A stretch of DNA of 64,000 bases from Paracoccaceae bacterium (GCA_902543185.1 CACBXB010000007.1:46801-110800); one strand, 5' to 3'; shown: positions 17,160 to 26,297, counted from the first letter of the stretch. Numbers and translations are program-made. The notes: generated by a model not told the origin, from the letters alone.

Positions 17160-18191
17160 ATGAAACATTCGACTTTTATATGGTTTTTTTCACCGACAGC
17201 ACTTGCAATGCTTTTATTTATTGCGTTTCCAATTGTCTCCGTATTGGTTCAGTCTGTTCACGCGCCGCATAAAGCTGTTTTGGTTGAAGTGGAAACTTGC
17301 ACTCCTTTGGTTGGGTGCACAAAAGAAACTTCAATTGATCAAGAGGCTACGAGAGAGTTACGAGAAAAGAAACCGATAGGTCGATTTATTGGCTTAGAGA
17401 TCTTTACTGATCGAGGCCACCTAGCAATATCGGAAGTTAAAGAAATCTGGTCTGGCTCTGAAAATTTCAATGAATTTTTTAAGAAGATTGGTAATTTACC
17501 ATTTTATAGAGCAATGGCGTTTACTCTAACGTTTACCTTCATCGTTACACCGCTTGTTGTAATTGTTGGGTTCTTGGTGGCACTCAACGTAAATGCTCTC
17601 CATGAACGGCTTAAAGGCGTAGTTGTATTCTTTTCCCTTTTACCTTTTGTAATAACTCCTTTAATAGGCGCTCTTGTTTTATTCTGGATGATAGATAGTC
17701 GTGGGATTTTAGGGTCAGCAATACAGTGGATTTTTGCTGATCCCAATTTGTCCCTAAAAGCCTCTACAGGCCTAATGTGGATTTCTCTGATAGTTTATGG
17801 TGTTTGGCATGCAGCGCCTTTTGCATTCGTGATTTTCTATGCTGGTTTGCAAACTTTGCCTGCGGATCAACTAGAGGCTGCTCAGATCGATGGGGCAACA
17901 CGTACTCAGCAAGTGAGGTATGTGGTTCTTCCTCACTTAATGCCTCTGGTTTCCTTTGTGGCCCTTATTCAATTGATGGATAATTTCCGTGTTTTTGAGC
18001 CAATAGTGGGATTTAACGCAGATGCTCATGCACAAAGTCTTAGTTGGTTTATTTTTAACGATCTTGGCGGTGAGACTCGCCAATTTTCTTCAGCATCTGC
18101 AACATCAGTACTGACAATAATTGGCGTAACAATTTTGCTACTTCCTGTCTTGCGAAGAACATGGCGAGATTTCATGGAGAAATCCACATGA
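17160..18191 (+). CDS. ABC transporter permease (MalF/UgpA-like)
   Basis: A 343-residue inner-membrane permease. The first membrane helix (about 8-30) is followed by a periplasmic loop of roughly 85 residues containing two cysteines (CTPLVGC). Five more helices follow from about residue 117. The cytoplasmic EAA loop is EAAQIDGATRTQQVRYVVLPHLMP (about residues 238-261), which docks to the ATPase. It ends in an ATGA overlap with the second permease, so the two are made together. The cysteine-bearing loop is unusual for MalF-type permeases and may be disulfide-bonded. Confidence 0.88.
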   Translation: MKHSTFIWFFSPTALAMLLFIAFPIVSVLVQSVHAPHKAVLVEVETCTPLVGCTKETSIDQEATRELREKKPIGRFIGLEIFTDRGHLAISEVKEIWSGSENFNEFFKKIGNLPFYRAMAFTLTFTFIVTPLVVIVGFLVALNVNALHERLKGVVVFFSLLPFVITPLIGALVLFWMIDSRGILGSAIQWIFADPNLSLKASTGLMWISLIVYGVWHAAPFAFVIFYAGLQTLPADQLEAAQIDGATRTQQVRYVVLPHLMPLVSFVALIQLMDNFRVFEPIVGFNADAHAQSLSWFIFNDLGGETRQFSSASATSVLTIIGVTILLLPVLRRTWRDFMEKST

Positions 18192-19069
18192 CACTCGCCT
18201 CTAAAAGAAGGTCTTTAAGTCTTCGAATTATTATTTATATCTTTGCTGCTCTTTGGTTATTGATTGCGGCTTTCCCTTTTGTTTGGACATTTTGGGGCAG
18301 TTTTAAAGTAGAACTTGATTTTTTCTCAGTGGCTAATTGGACTGATGCTTTGACAGGCGAGCGGACAGTCGCTGAATATGGTCAGCCTTTTACAGATGCG
18401 GGTTATGAGGGAGCTTGGATTAAAGAGGAATTTTGGCGAAATGTGATAAACACATTTATTGTCTGTTTTTTCGTTGTTTGTACATCTCTCACAATTGGAA
18501 CATTGGGTGGTTATGCATTATCTCGTTCAGGTTACCGATATACGCTCATTTTGCTCATTGCAGCCTTAATTTTTCGAGCGATGCCACCGATCACATTAGT
18601 TTCTGGTTATATGCTCCCCTTTTTTGAATGGAATGTTTGGGGTATTTTACCAACTACTATTATCGTTTTGGTTGCAATAAACCAGCCCTTCACCCTCTGG
18701 ATGTTACATTCCTTTTTTCAAAATATACCAAAGGAACTTGATGAAAGTGCAAAAGTGGATGGTTGCTCCCAGTTCAAGGCATTTCGTCTTGTAATAATTC
18801 CGGTGATGTGGCCTGGGGTGATAACGACTGGTCTTTTTAGCTTTTTGTTGGCTTATAATGACTTTGCAATAACGTCCATGTTATTGTCAGAGGATAACCG
18901 TACCATGGTACCGCAAATCGCTGCCTTTTTGGGTACGACTTATACTGAAGGCAACGTAATGTTTGCCGTCGCAGCAGTTGTTTCAGCCGCAGCGCCTTTA
19001 TTCATTTTAGTTTTGTTTTTTCAACGACAAATAGTTAGTGGTCTTACGGCGGGAGCAGTAAAAGGATGA
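18188..19069 (+). CDS. ABC transporter permease (MalG/UgpE-like)
   Basis: A 293-residue permease with six predicted helices. The EAA loop DESAKVDGCSQFKAFRLVIIPVMWPG lies at about residues 188-213. The ATG at 18188 overlaps the stop of the previous permease (ATGA) and has GGAG eight bases before it; a longer frame from 18161 starts without a ribosome site. A periplasmic loop of about 55 residues (FSVANWTDALTGERTVAEYGQPFTDAG) follows the first helix. It completes the importer with the ATPase at 14752 and the binding protein at 15875. Confidence 0.88.
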   Translation: MTLASKRRSLSLRIIIYIFAALWLLIAAFPFVWTFWGSFKVELDFFSVANWTDALTGERTVAEYGQPFTDAGYEGAWIKEEFWRNVINTFIVCFFVVCTSLTIGTLGGYALSRSGYRYTLILLIAALIFRAMPPITLVSGYMLPFFEWNVWGILPTTIIVLVAINQPFTLWMLHSFFQNIPKELDESAKVDGCSQFKAFRLVIIPVMWPGVITTGLFSFLLAYNDFAITSMLLSEDNRTMVPQIAAFLGTTYTEGNVMFAVAAVVSAAAPLFILVLFFQRQIVSGLTAGAVKG

Positions 19070-19112
19070 GTGGTCAATTTTCGAAAGTTCTTTTTCTGGG
19101 GAGGTTTAACAA

Positions 19113-19652
19113 ATGAAGGGATCTCGCCCAGAACAAGCTGTGCTTACAAGGAATACCGATCTTTCAAAAACTGATGAAACTCGTCGGGTTATTGAGAGTA
19201 TGGTAGATGGTTTAAACGATCATAGGATTGATGATATCGGTGAATTCTTTTCTGAAGGTTTTCGTTGGATTGGTAACCACGGTTGCGGAACGAAAGTTGG
19301 TTTAAAAGAATTTCAGGATAATTGGCAGAGGCCTTTTCAAGCTGCGTTTTCAAATAAGGTATGCATCGATGAAGCTCGACTTTACATGGGTGAGTGGGCG
19401 GCAGCGTTTGGGCGCCAAGAGGCGACCCACAGTGGAGAATTCCTTGGAATAGCTGCCACGGGTAAGCGAATAGAAATTCGCTATATGGATTTTTGGAAAG
19501 TTGTAGACGGGAAAATAGTAGATAATTGGGTCAACGTTGATTTTGCGCATGTTGCGTCACAACTGGGAACAGATTTGTTCAATGGACATGGTTGGGAAGT
19601 TTATGATCGGGGTGAGAAAAATGCACCTCGGCCAGATACGAGGAGTGGTTGA
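19113..19652 (+). CDS. single-domain SnoaL-like polyketide-cyclase-family protein
   Basis: A 179-residue protein with one SnoaL/NTF2-like domain (about 25-165). Motifs are [26 protein letters not shown]-like [29 protein letters not shown], and a C-terminal [11 protein letters not shown] helix. GGGGAGG stands eight bases before the ATG. The stop is one base before the ATG of the HisD-like gene, implying coupled translation. It is one of four SnoaL-like proteins in this locus. The catalytic function is unknown; aspartate, histidine and arginine residues line the region where SnoaL folds bind ligand. Confidence 0.78.
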   Translation: MKGSRPEQAVLTRNTDLSKTDETRRVIESMVDGLNDHRIDDIGEFFSEGFRWIGNHGCGTKVGLKEFQDNWQRPFQAAFSNKVCIDEARLYMGEWAAAFGRQEATHSGEFLGIAATGKRIEIRYMDFWKVVDGKIVDNWVNVDFAHVASQLGTDLFNGHGWEVYDRGEKNAPRPDTRSG

Positions 19653-19653
19653 T

Positions 19654-20964
19654 ATGGCTATTAATGTTCTTAAGAAATCAAAAACAGAAATTGAAAAAGC
19701 CGCAGAGGACGCCAAAGTTAGGGAGGTTGTTGAAGCTACACTTGGCGAAATTGAAAAAAATGGAGATGCAGCTGTTTGTAAATTAAGTAAAAAATTCGAT
19801 AATTATGCTCCAAATAAATTTAAATTAACTAAAAGCGAAATTGATGCAGCCATGCAGAAGGTTTCTGCACGCGATATGGACGATATCAAATTTGCACAGC
19901 AGCAGATAAAAAACTTTGCCGAGGCCCAGCGTGCCTCCATGACTGACATTGAGATTGAAACTATGCCTGGTGTTATTCTGGGTCATCGGAATATACCTGT
20001 TCAATCTGTTGGCTGCTATGTGCCCGGTGGAAAATTTCCAATGGTTGCTTCAGCCCACATGTCGGTTTTAACAGCATCTGTTGCTGGTGTTCCTCGCATT
20101 ATTGCCTCAGCTCCACCGGTAAATGGAGAGCCTCATCCTGCTATTGTGGCAGCAATGCATTTGGGTGGTGCACATGAAATTTATGTTATTGGCGGAATTC
20201 AAGCGGTTGGAGCTATGGCAATTGGAACAGAAACTATTGACCCGGTTCATATGTTGGTTGGCCCTGGAAACGCATTTGTTGCTGAAGCAAAACGCCAGCT
20301 TTATGGACGAGTTGGTATCGATCTCTTTGCTGGACCGACTGAAACAATGGTTATCGCGGACGAAACAGTTGATGCTGAATTATGTGCAACAGATTTGTTA
20401 GGTCAAGCGGAACACGGCTATAATTCACCTGCGGCCATGATAACGTGTTGTGAAAAATTAGCCCGTGAAACATTAGTGGAAATCGAGCGAATACTAGAAA
20501 TTCTTCCTACCTCGGAAACAGCATCTGCAAGTTGGGAGAATTATGGGGACATGATACTTTGCGATACACATGAAGAGATGCTTTCTGTTGCAAATGAGAT
20601 GGCATACGAACATGTGCAAATAATGACTGATCGTGATGATTGGTATCTTGAAAATATGCATTCGTACGGCGCCTTATTTTTAGGGCCGCGTACCAATGTT
20701 GCAAATGGTGATAAAGTAATTGGTACAAATCATACGCTTCCAACAAAAAAAGCTGGTCGGTACACAGGTGGGCTGTGGGTAGGAAAGTTTCTTAAAACAC
20801 ATAGTTATCAAAGGATCGAAACTGATGAAGCCGCAAAGTTAGTTGGTGAATATGGTTCTCGATTATGCATGCTTGAAGGCTTTGTTGGTCATGCTGAACA
20901 GTGCAATGTGCGCGTCCGACGTTATGGAGGCAAAAATGTCCCCTATGGGACAGCTGCAGAGTAA
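19654..20964 (+). CDS. histidinol-dehydrogenase-family NAD-dependent alcohol dehydrogenase (HpsN-like)
   Basis: A 436-residue paralogue of HisD. Zinc-site residues are in [13 protein letters not shown] (Q251, H254). [20 protein letters not shown] (near residue 355) keeps the catalytic histidine of the PNHVLPT element. [19 protein letters not shown] near the end supplies the last zinc histidine. The location outside any his operon, inside an ABC/LacI catabolic locus, argues for a recruited enzyme such as sulfopropanediol dehydrogenase (HpsN), which oxidises a primary alcohol to a carboxylate in two steps. The ATG at 19654 is chosen because it follows the preceding stop directly; the frame extends to 19537 only inside the previous gene. 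The substrate is not proven. Confidence 0.82.
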   Translation: MAINVLKKSKTEIEKAAEDAKVREVVEATLGEIEKNGDAAVCKLSKKFDNYAPNKFKLTKSEIDAAMQKVSARDMDDIKFAQQQIKNFAEAQRASMTDIEIETMPGVILGHRNIPVQSVGCYVPGGKFPMVASAHMSVLTASVAGVPRIIASAPPVNGEPHPAIVAAMHLGGAHEIYVIGGIQAVGAMAIGTETIDPVHMLVGPGNAFVAEAKRQLYGRVGIDLFAGPTETMVIADETVDAELCATDLLGQAEHGYNSPAAMITCCEKLARETLVEIERILEILPTSETASASWENYGDMILCDTHEEMLSVANEMAYEHVQIMTDRDDWYLENMHSYGALFLGPRTNVANGDKVIGTNHTLPTKKAGRYTGGLWVGKFLKTHSYQRIETDEAAKLVGEYGSRLCMLEGFVGHAEQCNVRVRRYGGKNVPYGTAAE

Positions 20965-20993
20965 TTTTGTAAGTAAATCAAAATGGGTTAAAA

Positions 20994-22046
20994 ATGAATT
21001 GTGTCCATTCAAAAAATAAGGAGCTACTTACTCCCTTTCGGGCTGCGATGTACAATTTTGATGAAGAGTTAGTCAGGTTAGAATTAAAAAAATTGATTGA
21101 ACCGGATGCAAAAATCAGAATGCCTTTTCCATTTAAAGATTTAATCGGCCCAAAAGCTTTTTTTACAACTTGCTATGCTCCTTTATTTGATGCTTTCCCA
21201 GATCTCGAAAGAAGAGATTGGATTGTAATAGGTGGAGAGACAGAACAGGGCAATCACTGGGTTGGATGTGGTGGTCATTACTCAGGAACATTTGTTGCGC
21301 CATGGCTAGATATCCCAGCCACTGGACACCTTGCTCACATGCGGTTTCATGAGTTTTTTAGGTTCGAAGAAGGAAAGATTGTAGAAATACAGGCTTTATG
21401 GGATATTCCGGAACTCATGATGCAGGCAAATGCCTGGCCTATGGCACCTTCTCTTGGATTAGAATACCATATTCCGGGTCCGGCAACGCTCGATGGACAA
21501 GTTGATGGCCCATGGAATGCAGAGCGGTCGAAAAAATCATGTGATTTAGTTATTGAAATGCTGGATCACATGAAACGTCACCCAAGCCAAGGTGAGGCCG
21601 AAGTTATGCAAATGCCAAAGTTTTGGCACCCAAGAATGAATTGGTATGGGCCTGCTGGAATTGGAACTGGGCGTGGTATCGCTGGTTTTAGAAATTGGCA
21701 TCAAATTCCATTTTTAAATGCTATGCCCGATCGTGGTAGGTATAATGATGAAATTGTTTTTCATTTCTTTGGCGATGATGAATATGCTGCTGTGACAGGT
21801 TGGCCTGATATGATCCAAACAGTCACTAACGATGGATGGATGGGTATAGCGCCAGCTGGAAAAAAAATAACGATGTGCTCCCTAGATTTTTGGCGAATTG
21901 AAGATGGGTTAATCCGGGAAAACTGGGTTTTGCTCGATTTGCTTGATGTTTACTACCAATTAGGCGTTGATGTTTTTAAACGGCTTAAGGAGTTTAATAA
22001 GGCTCGTATTCTTGGCAGAATTTCTCCGACAGAGGCGTTTTTGTAA
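20994..22046 (+). CDS. two-domain SnoaL-like (NTF2-fold) protein
   Basis: A 350-residue protein with two SnoaL-like halves. The first is about residues 10-145 (WVGCGGHYSGTFVAPWLDIPATG, then FHEFFRFEEGKIVEIQALWDIPELMMQA). The second is about 190-335 (WHPRMNWYGPAGIGTGRGI, then GIAPAGKKITMCSLDFWRIEDGLIRENWVLLDLLDVYYQLG). The AATG / DFWRxxDGxIxxNWV pattern is the hallmark of SnoaL ester-cyclase-like proteins. It closely matches the layout of the protein at 13633, so the two are likely paralogues. It sits between the HisD-like and LacI genes. No catalytic assignment is possible. Confidence 0.78.
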   Translation: MNCVHSKNKELLTPFRAAMYNFDEELVRLELKKLIEPDAKIRMPFPFKDLIGPKAFFTTCYAPLFDAFPDLERRDWIVIGGETEQGNHWVGCGGHYSGTFVAPWLDIPATGHLAHMRFHEFFRFEEGKIVEIQALWDIPELMMQANAWPMAPSLGLEYHIPGPATLDGQVDGPWNAERSKKSCDLVIEMLDHMKRHPSQGEAEVMQMPKFWHPRMNWYGPAGIGTGRGIAGFRNWHQIPFLNAMPDRGRYNDEIVFHFFGDDEYAAVTGWPDMIQTVTNDGWMGIAPAGKKITMCSLDFWRIEDGLIRENWVLLDLLDVYYQLGVDVFKRLKEFNKARILGRISPTEAFL

Positions 22047-22047
22047 A

Positions 22048-23067
22048 ATGGTTGACCGAATAACTTCATCTCAAGTGGCAAAGAGGGCTGGCGTCTCACA
22101 ATCTGCGGTCAGTCGATTTTATACGCCAGGAGCGTCTGTTTCTGCAAAAACGGCTGAAAAGGTGAAAATAGCAGCCAGTGAACTAGGGTACCGACCTAAT
22201 ATTTTAGCTCGTGCAATGGTCTCAGGGAAAAGCCGAATTATTGGTTTAGTCGTAGCGTATCTGGAAAACTACTTTTATCCCGAAGCATTAGAAAAACTGT
22301 CTAACGCTTTTCAGGAACGCGGCTATCACGTTTTGATTTTTATGGCTTCACAAACGGCTGGCAATGTAAGCTCAGTAGTTGAAGAAATCTTAGATTATCA
22401 AGTTGACGGTATTGTGATGGCCTCTGTAGCACTTTCGTCAGAAGTTGGTTCACGATGTCAAGCAGCTGGGGTTCCTGTTGTTTTGTTTAATCGTTCACAA
22501 GATATGGATGATATTTCGTCAATTACATCAAATAATTTTGAAGGAGGACGAAAAGCTGCTCGACTGTTAATTGATTTGGGTTATCAGAAGATCGGCTACA
22601 TAGCTGGCTGGGAAGGTGCTTCGACCCAGAGAGATAGGGAAGCGGGTTTTAACAAAGAAATTTTAGACAGCGGTCTTTCAGTTTTCTCTCGAAAGGTTGG
22701 AAACTTTAGAGCGGAAAAGACCAAGATTGCGACTTTCGAAATGTTTGACAAACCTAAAGCTGATCGGCCGGATGCCGTATTTGTTGCGAATGATCATATG
22801 GCATTCATAGTTATGGATATATTAAGATATGAGCTCGGATTAAGTATTCCTGAGGATGTATCCGTTATTGGATATGATGATGTCCCGCCGGCATCATGGA
22901 GGTCATATGATTTAACAACAGTTAGGCAGCGCGCGAACTTGATGGTTCAAGAAACCGTGAACACAATTTTAAACCGGATAGAAAGTCCAAATTCCTCTGA
23001 CCCAGTCAAACTTCAAATTGATAGCCCACTAGTTATTAGGTCTTCCACACTCCAGAAACTGATCTAG
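22048..23067 (+). CDS. LacI-family transcriptional regulator
   Basis: A 339-residue repressor. The N-terminal helix-turn-helix is SSQVAKRAGVSQSAVSRFY (residues 6-24), followed by the hinge ELGYRPNILARAM. The rest is a periplasmic-binding-like ligand domain (IIGLVVAYLENYFYPE, then PDAVFVANDHMAF and VSVIGYDDVPPASW). The ATG at 22048 is one base past the previous stop; the frame extends further upstream only inside that gene. As the sole regulator inside the operon it probably senses the imported substrate or an intermediate and binds the CG-centred palindrome at 14712-14733. Confidence 0.9.
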   Translation: MVDRITSSQVAKRAGVSQSAVSRFYTPGASVSAKTAEKVKIAASELGYRPNILARAMVSGKSRIIGLVVAYLENYFYPEALEKLSNAFQERGYHVLIFMASQTAGNVSSVVEEILDYQVDGIVMASVALSSEVGSRCQAAGVPVVLFNRSQDMDDISSITSNNFEGGRKAARLLIDLGYQKIGYIAGWEGASTQRDREAGFNKEILDSGLSVFSRKVGNFRAEKTKIATFEMFDKPKADRPDAVFVANDHMAFIVMDILRYELGLSIPEDVSVIGYDDVPPASWRSYDLTTVRQRANLMVQETVNTILNRIESPNSSDPVKLQIDSPLVIRSSTLQKLI

Positions 23068-23077
23068 GAGAATTTTA

Positions 23078-24064
23078 ATGCATGGTTTTAGTGATAAATA
23101 TAAAAGTTTTCCTGAATATATTATTGGTATTACAAAAGAAATTTGGGAAGATCGTGGTATATCTACGCTCCACAATTACTACGCGCCAGATATTATTGTA
23201 AGGTCACCTGGCTCGATCGTGATTGGGAATGAAAATGTAATCGCTGCGACCATGGCGACTTTGGCGGAATTTCCAGATCGTACTCTTTATGGGGAGGACG
23301 TAATTTGGTCAGGTAAACCTAAAGAAGGTATGTTGAGCTCTCATAGATTACACTCAACGGCCACTCATTCTCGGCCAGGGGTTTATGGAGAGCCCACGGG
23401 TAAAAAACTTAGTTATAGAATTATTGCAGATTGCCATGCTCGCAACAACCAAATTGATGATGAGTGGTTAATCCGTGATCAGGGTGCAATCGTGCGGCAA
23501 CTCGGGATGTTACCACAAGATTATGCTCGAGATTTGATAGAAAAAGAAGGTGGTCTAGAAAATTGCGTTAAGCCATTTTCACCTAAGGATGATGTAAAAG
23601 GTCCTTATAATGGAACAGGAAATGATAGCGAATGGGGCCAGAAATTAGCTGATACCCTTACTCGAATTATGAATGCAGATTTTGCAGCCATCCCTGGCGA
23701 ATATGATCGAGCGGCGAACTTGGAATATCCGGGAGGCATAAGTACTTTATCTTATGATGGAGCCGATCAATTTTGGATGGGGCTTCGTGCTTCATTTCCA
23801 GATGCGCAATTTAAAATACATCATCAAATAGGTCGAGAAGACCAATTTATGCCACCTCGTGCAGCACTTCGATGGTCTCTACATGGCAAACATGCTGGTT
23901 GGGGTAGTTTTGGTGCCCCAACTGGTGCTGATGTTTTTGTTTTTGGCGCAACACATGTCGAATTTGGAGCCGTTTCAGGCGATACCCCAAAAATTCGCCG
24001 AGAATGGACGTTGTTTGATGAAACTGCAGTCTGGAAACAAATCTTTATAAAAAGTGGGACTTAA
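23078..24064 (+). CDS. two-domain SnoaL-like protein
   Basis: A 328-residue protein with two NTF2/SnoaL-like domains (about 10-150 and 185-325). The first contains YYAPDIIVRSPGSIVIGNENVI and HSTATHSRPGVYGEPTGKKLSYRIIADCHARNNQIDDEWLIRD; the second has FWMGLRASFPDAQFKIHHQIG and RRAALRWSLHG-like PRAALRWSLHGKHAG. The H/W-rich second domain differs from the proteins at 13633 and 20994. GGAG eight bases upstream supports the ATG. It follows the LacI gene by 10 bases. Reaction unknown; a lyase or isomerase on a small hydroxylated compound is a reasonable guess only. Confidence 0.72.
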   Translation: MHGFSDKYKSFPEYIIGITKEIWEDRGISTLHNYYAPDIIVRSPGSIVIGNENVIAATMATLAEFPDRTLYGEDVIWSGKPKEGMLSSHRLHSTATHSRPGVYGEPTGKKLSYRIIADCHARNNQIDDEWLIRDQGAIVRQLGMLPQDYARDLIEKEGGLENCVKPFSPKDDVKGPYNGTGNDSEWGQKLADTLTRIMNADFAAIPGEYDRAANLEYPGGISTLSYDGADQFWMGLRASFPDAQFKIHHQIGREDQFMPPRAALRWSLHGKHAGWGSFGAPTGADVFVFGATHVEFGAVSGDTPKIRREWTLFDETAVWKQIFIKSGT

Positions 24065-24101
24065 ATCTTTTATCTTAACCGTATGATCTGGGAGTAAATA
24101 A

Positions 24102-25067
24102 ATGACGCAACACACAATGGCCGATCGCATCGTGCGCTATGGCGAATTAGTTCCATGCAAAACCGCTTTTATTGATGCGCATACGCCAGGAAGTGATCAG
24201 AAGGAAAATTTTACTATTATTGGTGGGGGTGTTTCAGAGAGCCCTGATCAACATGTTCACATTGCTATTCCGCATGGTTTCAATATTGGTGCTGCAGGTC
24301 AACCACCAAAATGCCGAAATTCTCTACATGACCATAATACTGCTGAAGTTTTCTTCGTGCTGTCAGGTCGTTGGCGGTTTTTTTGGGGAAGGTGGGGTAA
24401 CGCAGGAGAAGTTGTGCTTGAGCAGGGCGATATCATTAATATACCTACTGGTATATTTAGAGGCTTTGAAAATATAGGCACCGAGTACGGTATGATTATG
24501 GCTATTCTCGGAGGAGATGATGCCGGAGGTGGTGTTCACTGGGCTCCTCAAGTTATTGAAGATGCAGCTCAACATGGGCTGATCCTTGGTGAAAATGGAA
24601 AATTATATGATCAGAAGAAAGGTCAAAGCTTACCAGACGGCGTAGGTCCTATGCCTGTCATGCAGAGTGACGAACTCGCTAAGAGGCCAGAGTTGACAAC
24701 AATGGATGTAGTTCCAAATCATGTGGCTCGATATTGGGATATGTTCGCTTTGTCAGATAAGAGACCAGTAAATGTAATAGGAGAAAATGGGTTATTAAGA
24801 GACAAACCAGGTTTCGACGTTGATTTTATTACTCGAGGTTCTGCCAACGAAAATCAGAAGAGCTACCAGTTTCCATCAGTACTCATGCCAGTTCGGGGTC
24901 ACTGGCGTATTTCTTGGGATGCAGACTCAACTGTTTTGGCTCCAGGCGATACAATATCTATCCCCGCAGACTTGGAGCACTCAATCGTACCTGCAGTTAC
25001 TGGAGAAGCTGCATTATATCAGATCAAAGGAAACAATGACCCAGCTGGCCACACCTGGAAAGGCTAG
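24102..25067 (+). CDS. bicupin domain protein
   Basis: A 321-residue protein with two cupin barrels. The first (about 60-150) carries RNSLHDHNTAEVFFVLSGRWRFFWG, where HDH...E supplies the metal ligands, then GDIINIPTGIFRGFEN. The second (about 240-305) has VLMPVRGHWRISWD and PGDTISIPADLEHSI, a cupin motif 2 with a reduced motif 1. The two-barrel layout is shared with gentisate-type dioxygenases and oxalate-type enzymes, but the second site seems to lack a full ligand set, so one active site is expected. GGGAG precedes the ATG. It is part of the LacI-controlled cluster and may be an oxygenase, isomerase or sugar-acid-processing enzyme. Confidence 0.78.
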   Translation: MTQHTMADRIVRYGELVPCKTAFIDAHTPGSDQKENFTIIGGGVSESPDQHVHIAIPHGFNIGAAGQPPKCRNSLHDHNTAEVFFVLSGRWRFFWGRWGNAGEVVLEQGDIINIPTGIFRGFENIGTEYGMIMAILGGDDAGGGVHWAPQVIEDAAQHGLILGENGKLYDQKKGQSLPDGVGPMPVMQSDELAKRPELTTMDVVPNHVARYWDMFALSDKRPVNVIGENGLLRDKPGFDVDFITRGSANENQKSYQFPSVLMPVRGHWRISWDADSTVLAPGDTISIPADLEHSIVPAVTGEAALYQIKGNNDPAGHTWKG

Positions 25068-25109
25068 CAATTTTTTCATTTTTTTAATTGTAATGAAGGA
25101 TGCTTTCAA

Positions 25110-26234
25110 ATGGATAAAATACTAACTTCACATGTTGGTTCTTTGCCGCGCTCGCAAGAAGTTGTAGACTTTATATTTGCTCGCGAGAAAGGAAATGAAT
25201 TTGATCAAGGCTCATTTGATGATTGTATGACACGATCAGTTTCCGAAACTGTGAGACGCCAGAAAGAAGTTGGGGTAGACATTGTAAGTGATGGCGAAAC
25301 ATCAAAAATAAGCTATGCAACTTATGTTAAGGATAGATATACGGGGTTTGACGGAGATAGTCCAAGAAATGCTCCAGCAGATTTAAAAAAATTTCCAAGT
25401 TTCCTTGAACGTTTAGCTAATGATGGAGGTACTCCTACATACTCAAGGCCGATGTGCGTTGGAGAAGTAAAATCAAAGGGTCAAGGTGAGCTAGAAAAGG
25501 ACATAAATAACCTTAAAGCAGCAATGCGAGTGCACGGAATTCAACGTGGCTTTATGAACGCAGCATCACCTGGAGTAATCTCACTATTTCTTCAAAACGA
25601 TTTTTACAAGACTAGGGAACAGTACCTAGAAGCTTTAGCTCAAGCTATGAAAGATGAGTATGAAACAATAGTTTCTTCTGGGTTAGATCTTCAGCTTGAC
25701 TGTCCCGATTTGGCCTTGTCGCGACATATGCTATTTAATGACTTAAGCGATGAAGAATTTATTAAAGTCGCTGGTTTGCATATTGATGCATTAAATTTTG
25801 CTTTATCTGACATATCGGCAGATAATGTTCGAATACATATTTGTTGGGGTAATTACGAGGGTCCCCATGTTTGCGATATACCCATGTCCAAGATGTTTGA
25901 TACTCTCATGGCGGCAAAGGCTAGGTATGTTTTGTTTGAAACGTCGAACCCCCGCCATGGTCATGAGTGGACTGTCTTTAGAGATCGAAAATCTGATATA
26001 CCAGATAATAAAATATTGGTGCCGGGTGTGGTCGATACGACAACGAATTTTGTGGAGCACCCTGAATTAGTTGCGCAAAGGATAAGAAATTTTATTGATA
26101 TAGTTGGCGAAAGTCGAGTTATAGCTGGTAGCGATTGTGGTTTTGGAACATTTGCAGGATTTGGTGCAGTTGATCCAGAAATAGCCTACGCAAAATTGGA
26201 TGCTCTTTGTCAAGGTGCCAAACTGGCTCTCTAA
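25110..26234 (+). CDS. cobalamin-independent methionine-synthase-like (MetE C-terminal, COG0620) zinc methyltransferase
   Basis: A 374-residue stand-alone C-terminal-domain homologue of MetE. The catalytic zinc ligands of the family are kept: H243 and C245 in IHICWGNYEG, E277 in VLFETSNPRHGHEW, and C343 in AGSDCGFGTF. The N-terminal half starts ILTSHVGSLPRSQEV with the conserved GS(L/F)PR element. Full-length MetE is about 750 residues, so this is the half-size type, which methylates or demethylates small thiols or related compounds. AAGGA eight bases before the ATG supports the start. It is the last gene before a strong terminator, and its presence beside a sugar-type importer suggests that the pathway removes a methyl or alkyl group. 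Confidence 0.8.
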   Translation: MDKILTSHVGSLPRSQEVVDFIFAREKGNEFDQGSFDDCMTRSVSETVRRQKEVGVDIVSDGETSKISYATYVKDRYTGFDGDSPRNAPADLKKFPSFLERLANDGGTPTYSRPMCVGEVKSKGQGELEKDINNLKAAMRVHGIQRGFMNAASPGVISLFLQNDFYKTREQYLEALAQAMKDEYETIVSSGLDLQLDCPDLALSRHMLFNDLSDEEFIKVAGLHIDALNFALSDISADNVRIHICWGNYEGPHVCDIPMSKMFDTLMAAKARYVLFETSNPRHGHEWTVFRDRKSDIPDNKILVPGVVDTTTNFVEHPELVAQRIRNFIDIVGESRVIAGSDCGFGTFAGFGAVDPEIAYAKLDALCQGAKLAL

Positions 26235-26269
26235 ACAACATGATTAAGGATCTAAAACCTCATGTGTGT

Positions 26270-26291
26270 GCTCGAGGCAAAGGCCTCGAGC
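26270..26291. terminator. bidirectional terminator between the catabolic operon and gcvP
   Basis: GCTCGAGGC and GCCTCGAGC form a perfect nine-pair stem around AAAG, followed on the plus strand by TAACTTTTATT. It lies in the 63-base gap between the MetE-like stop and the convergent gcvP stop, so it can end both transcripts. Confidence 0.75.
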
Positions 26292-26297
26292 TAACTT

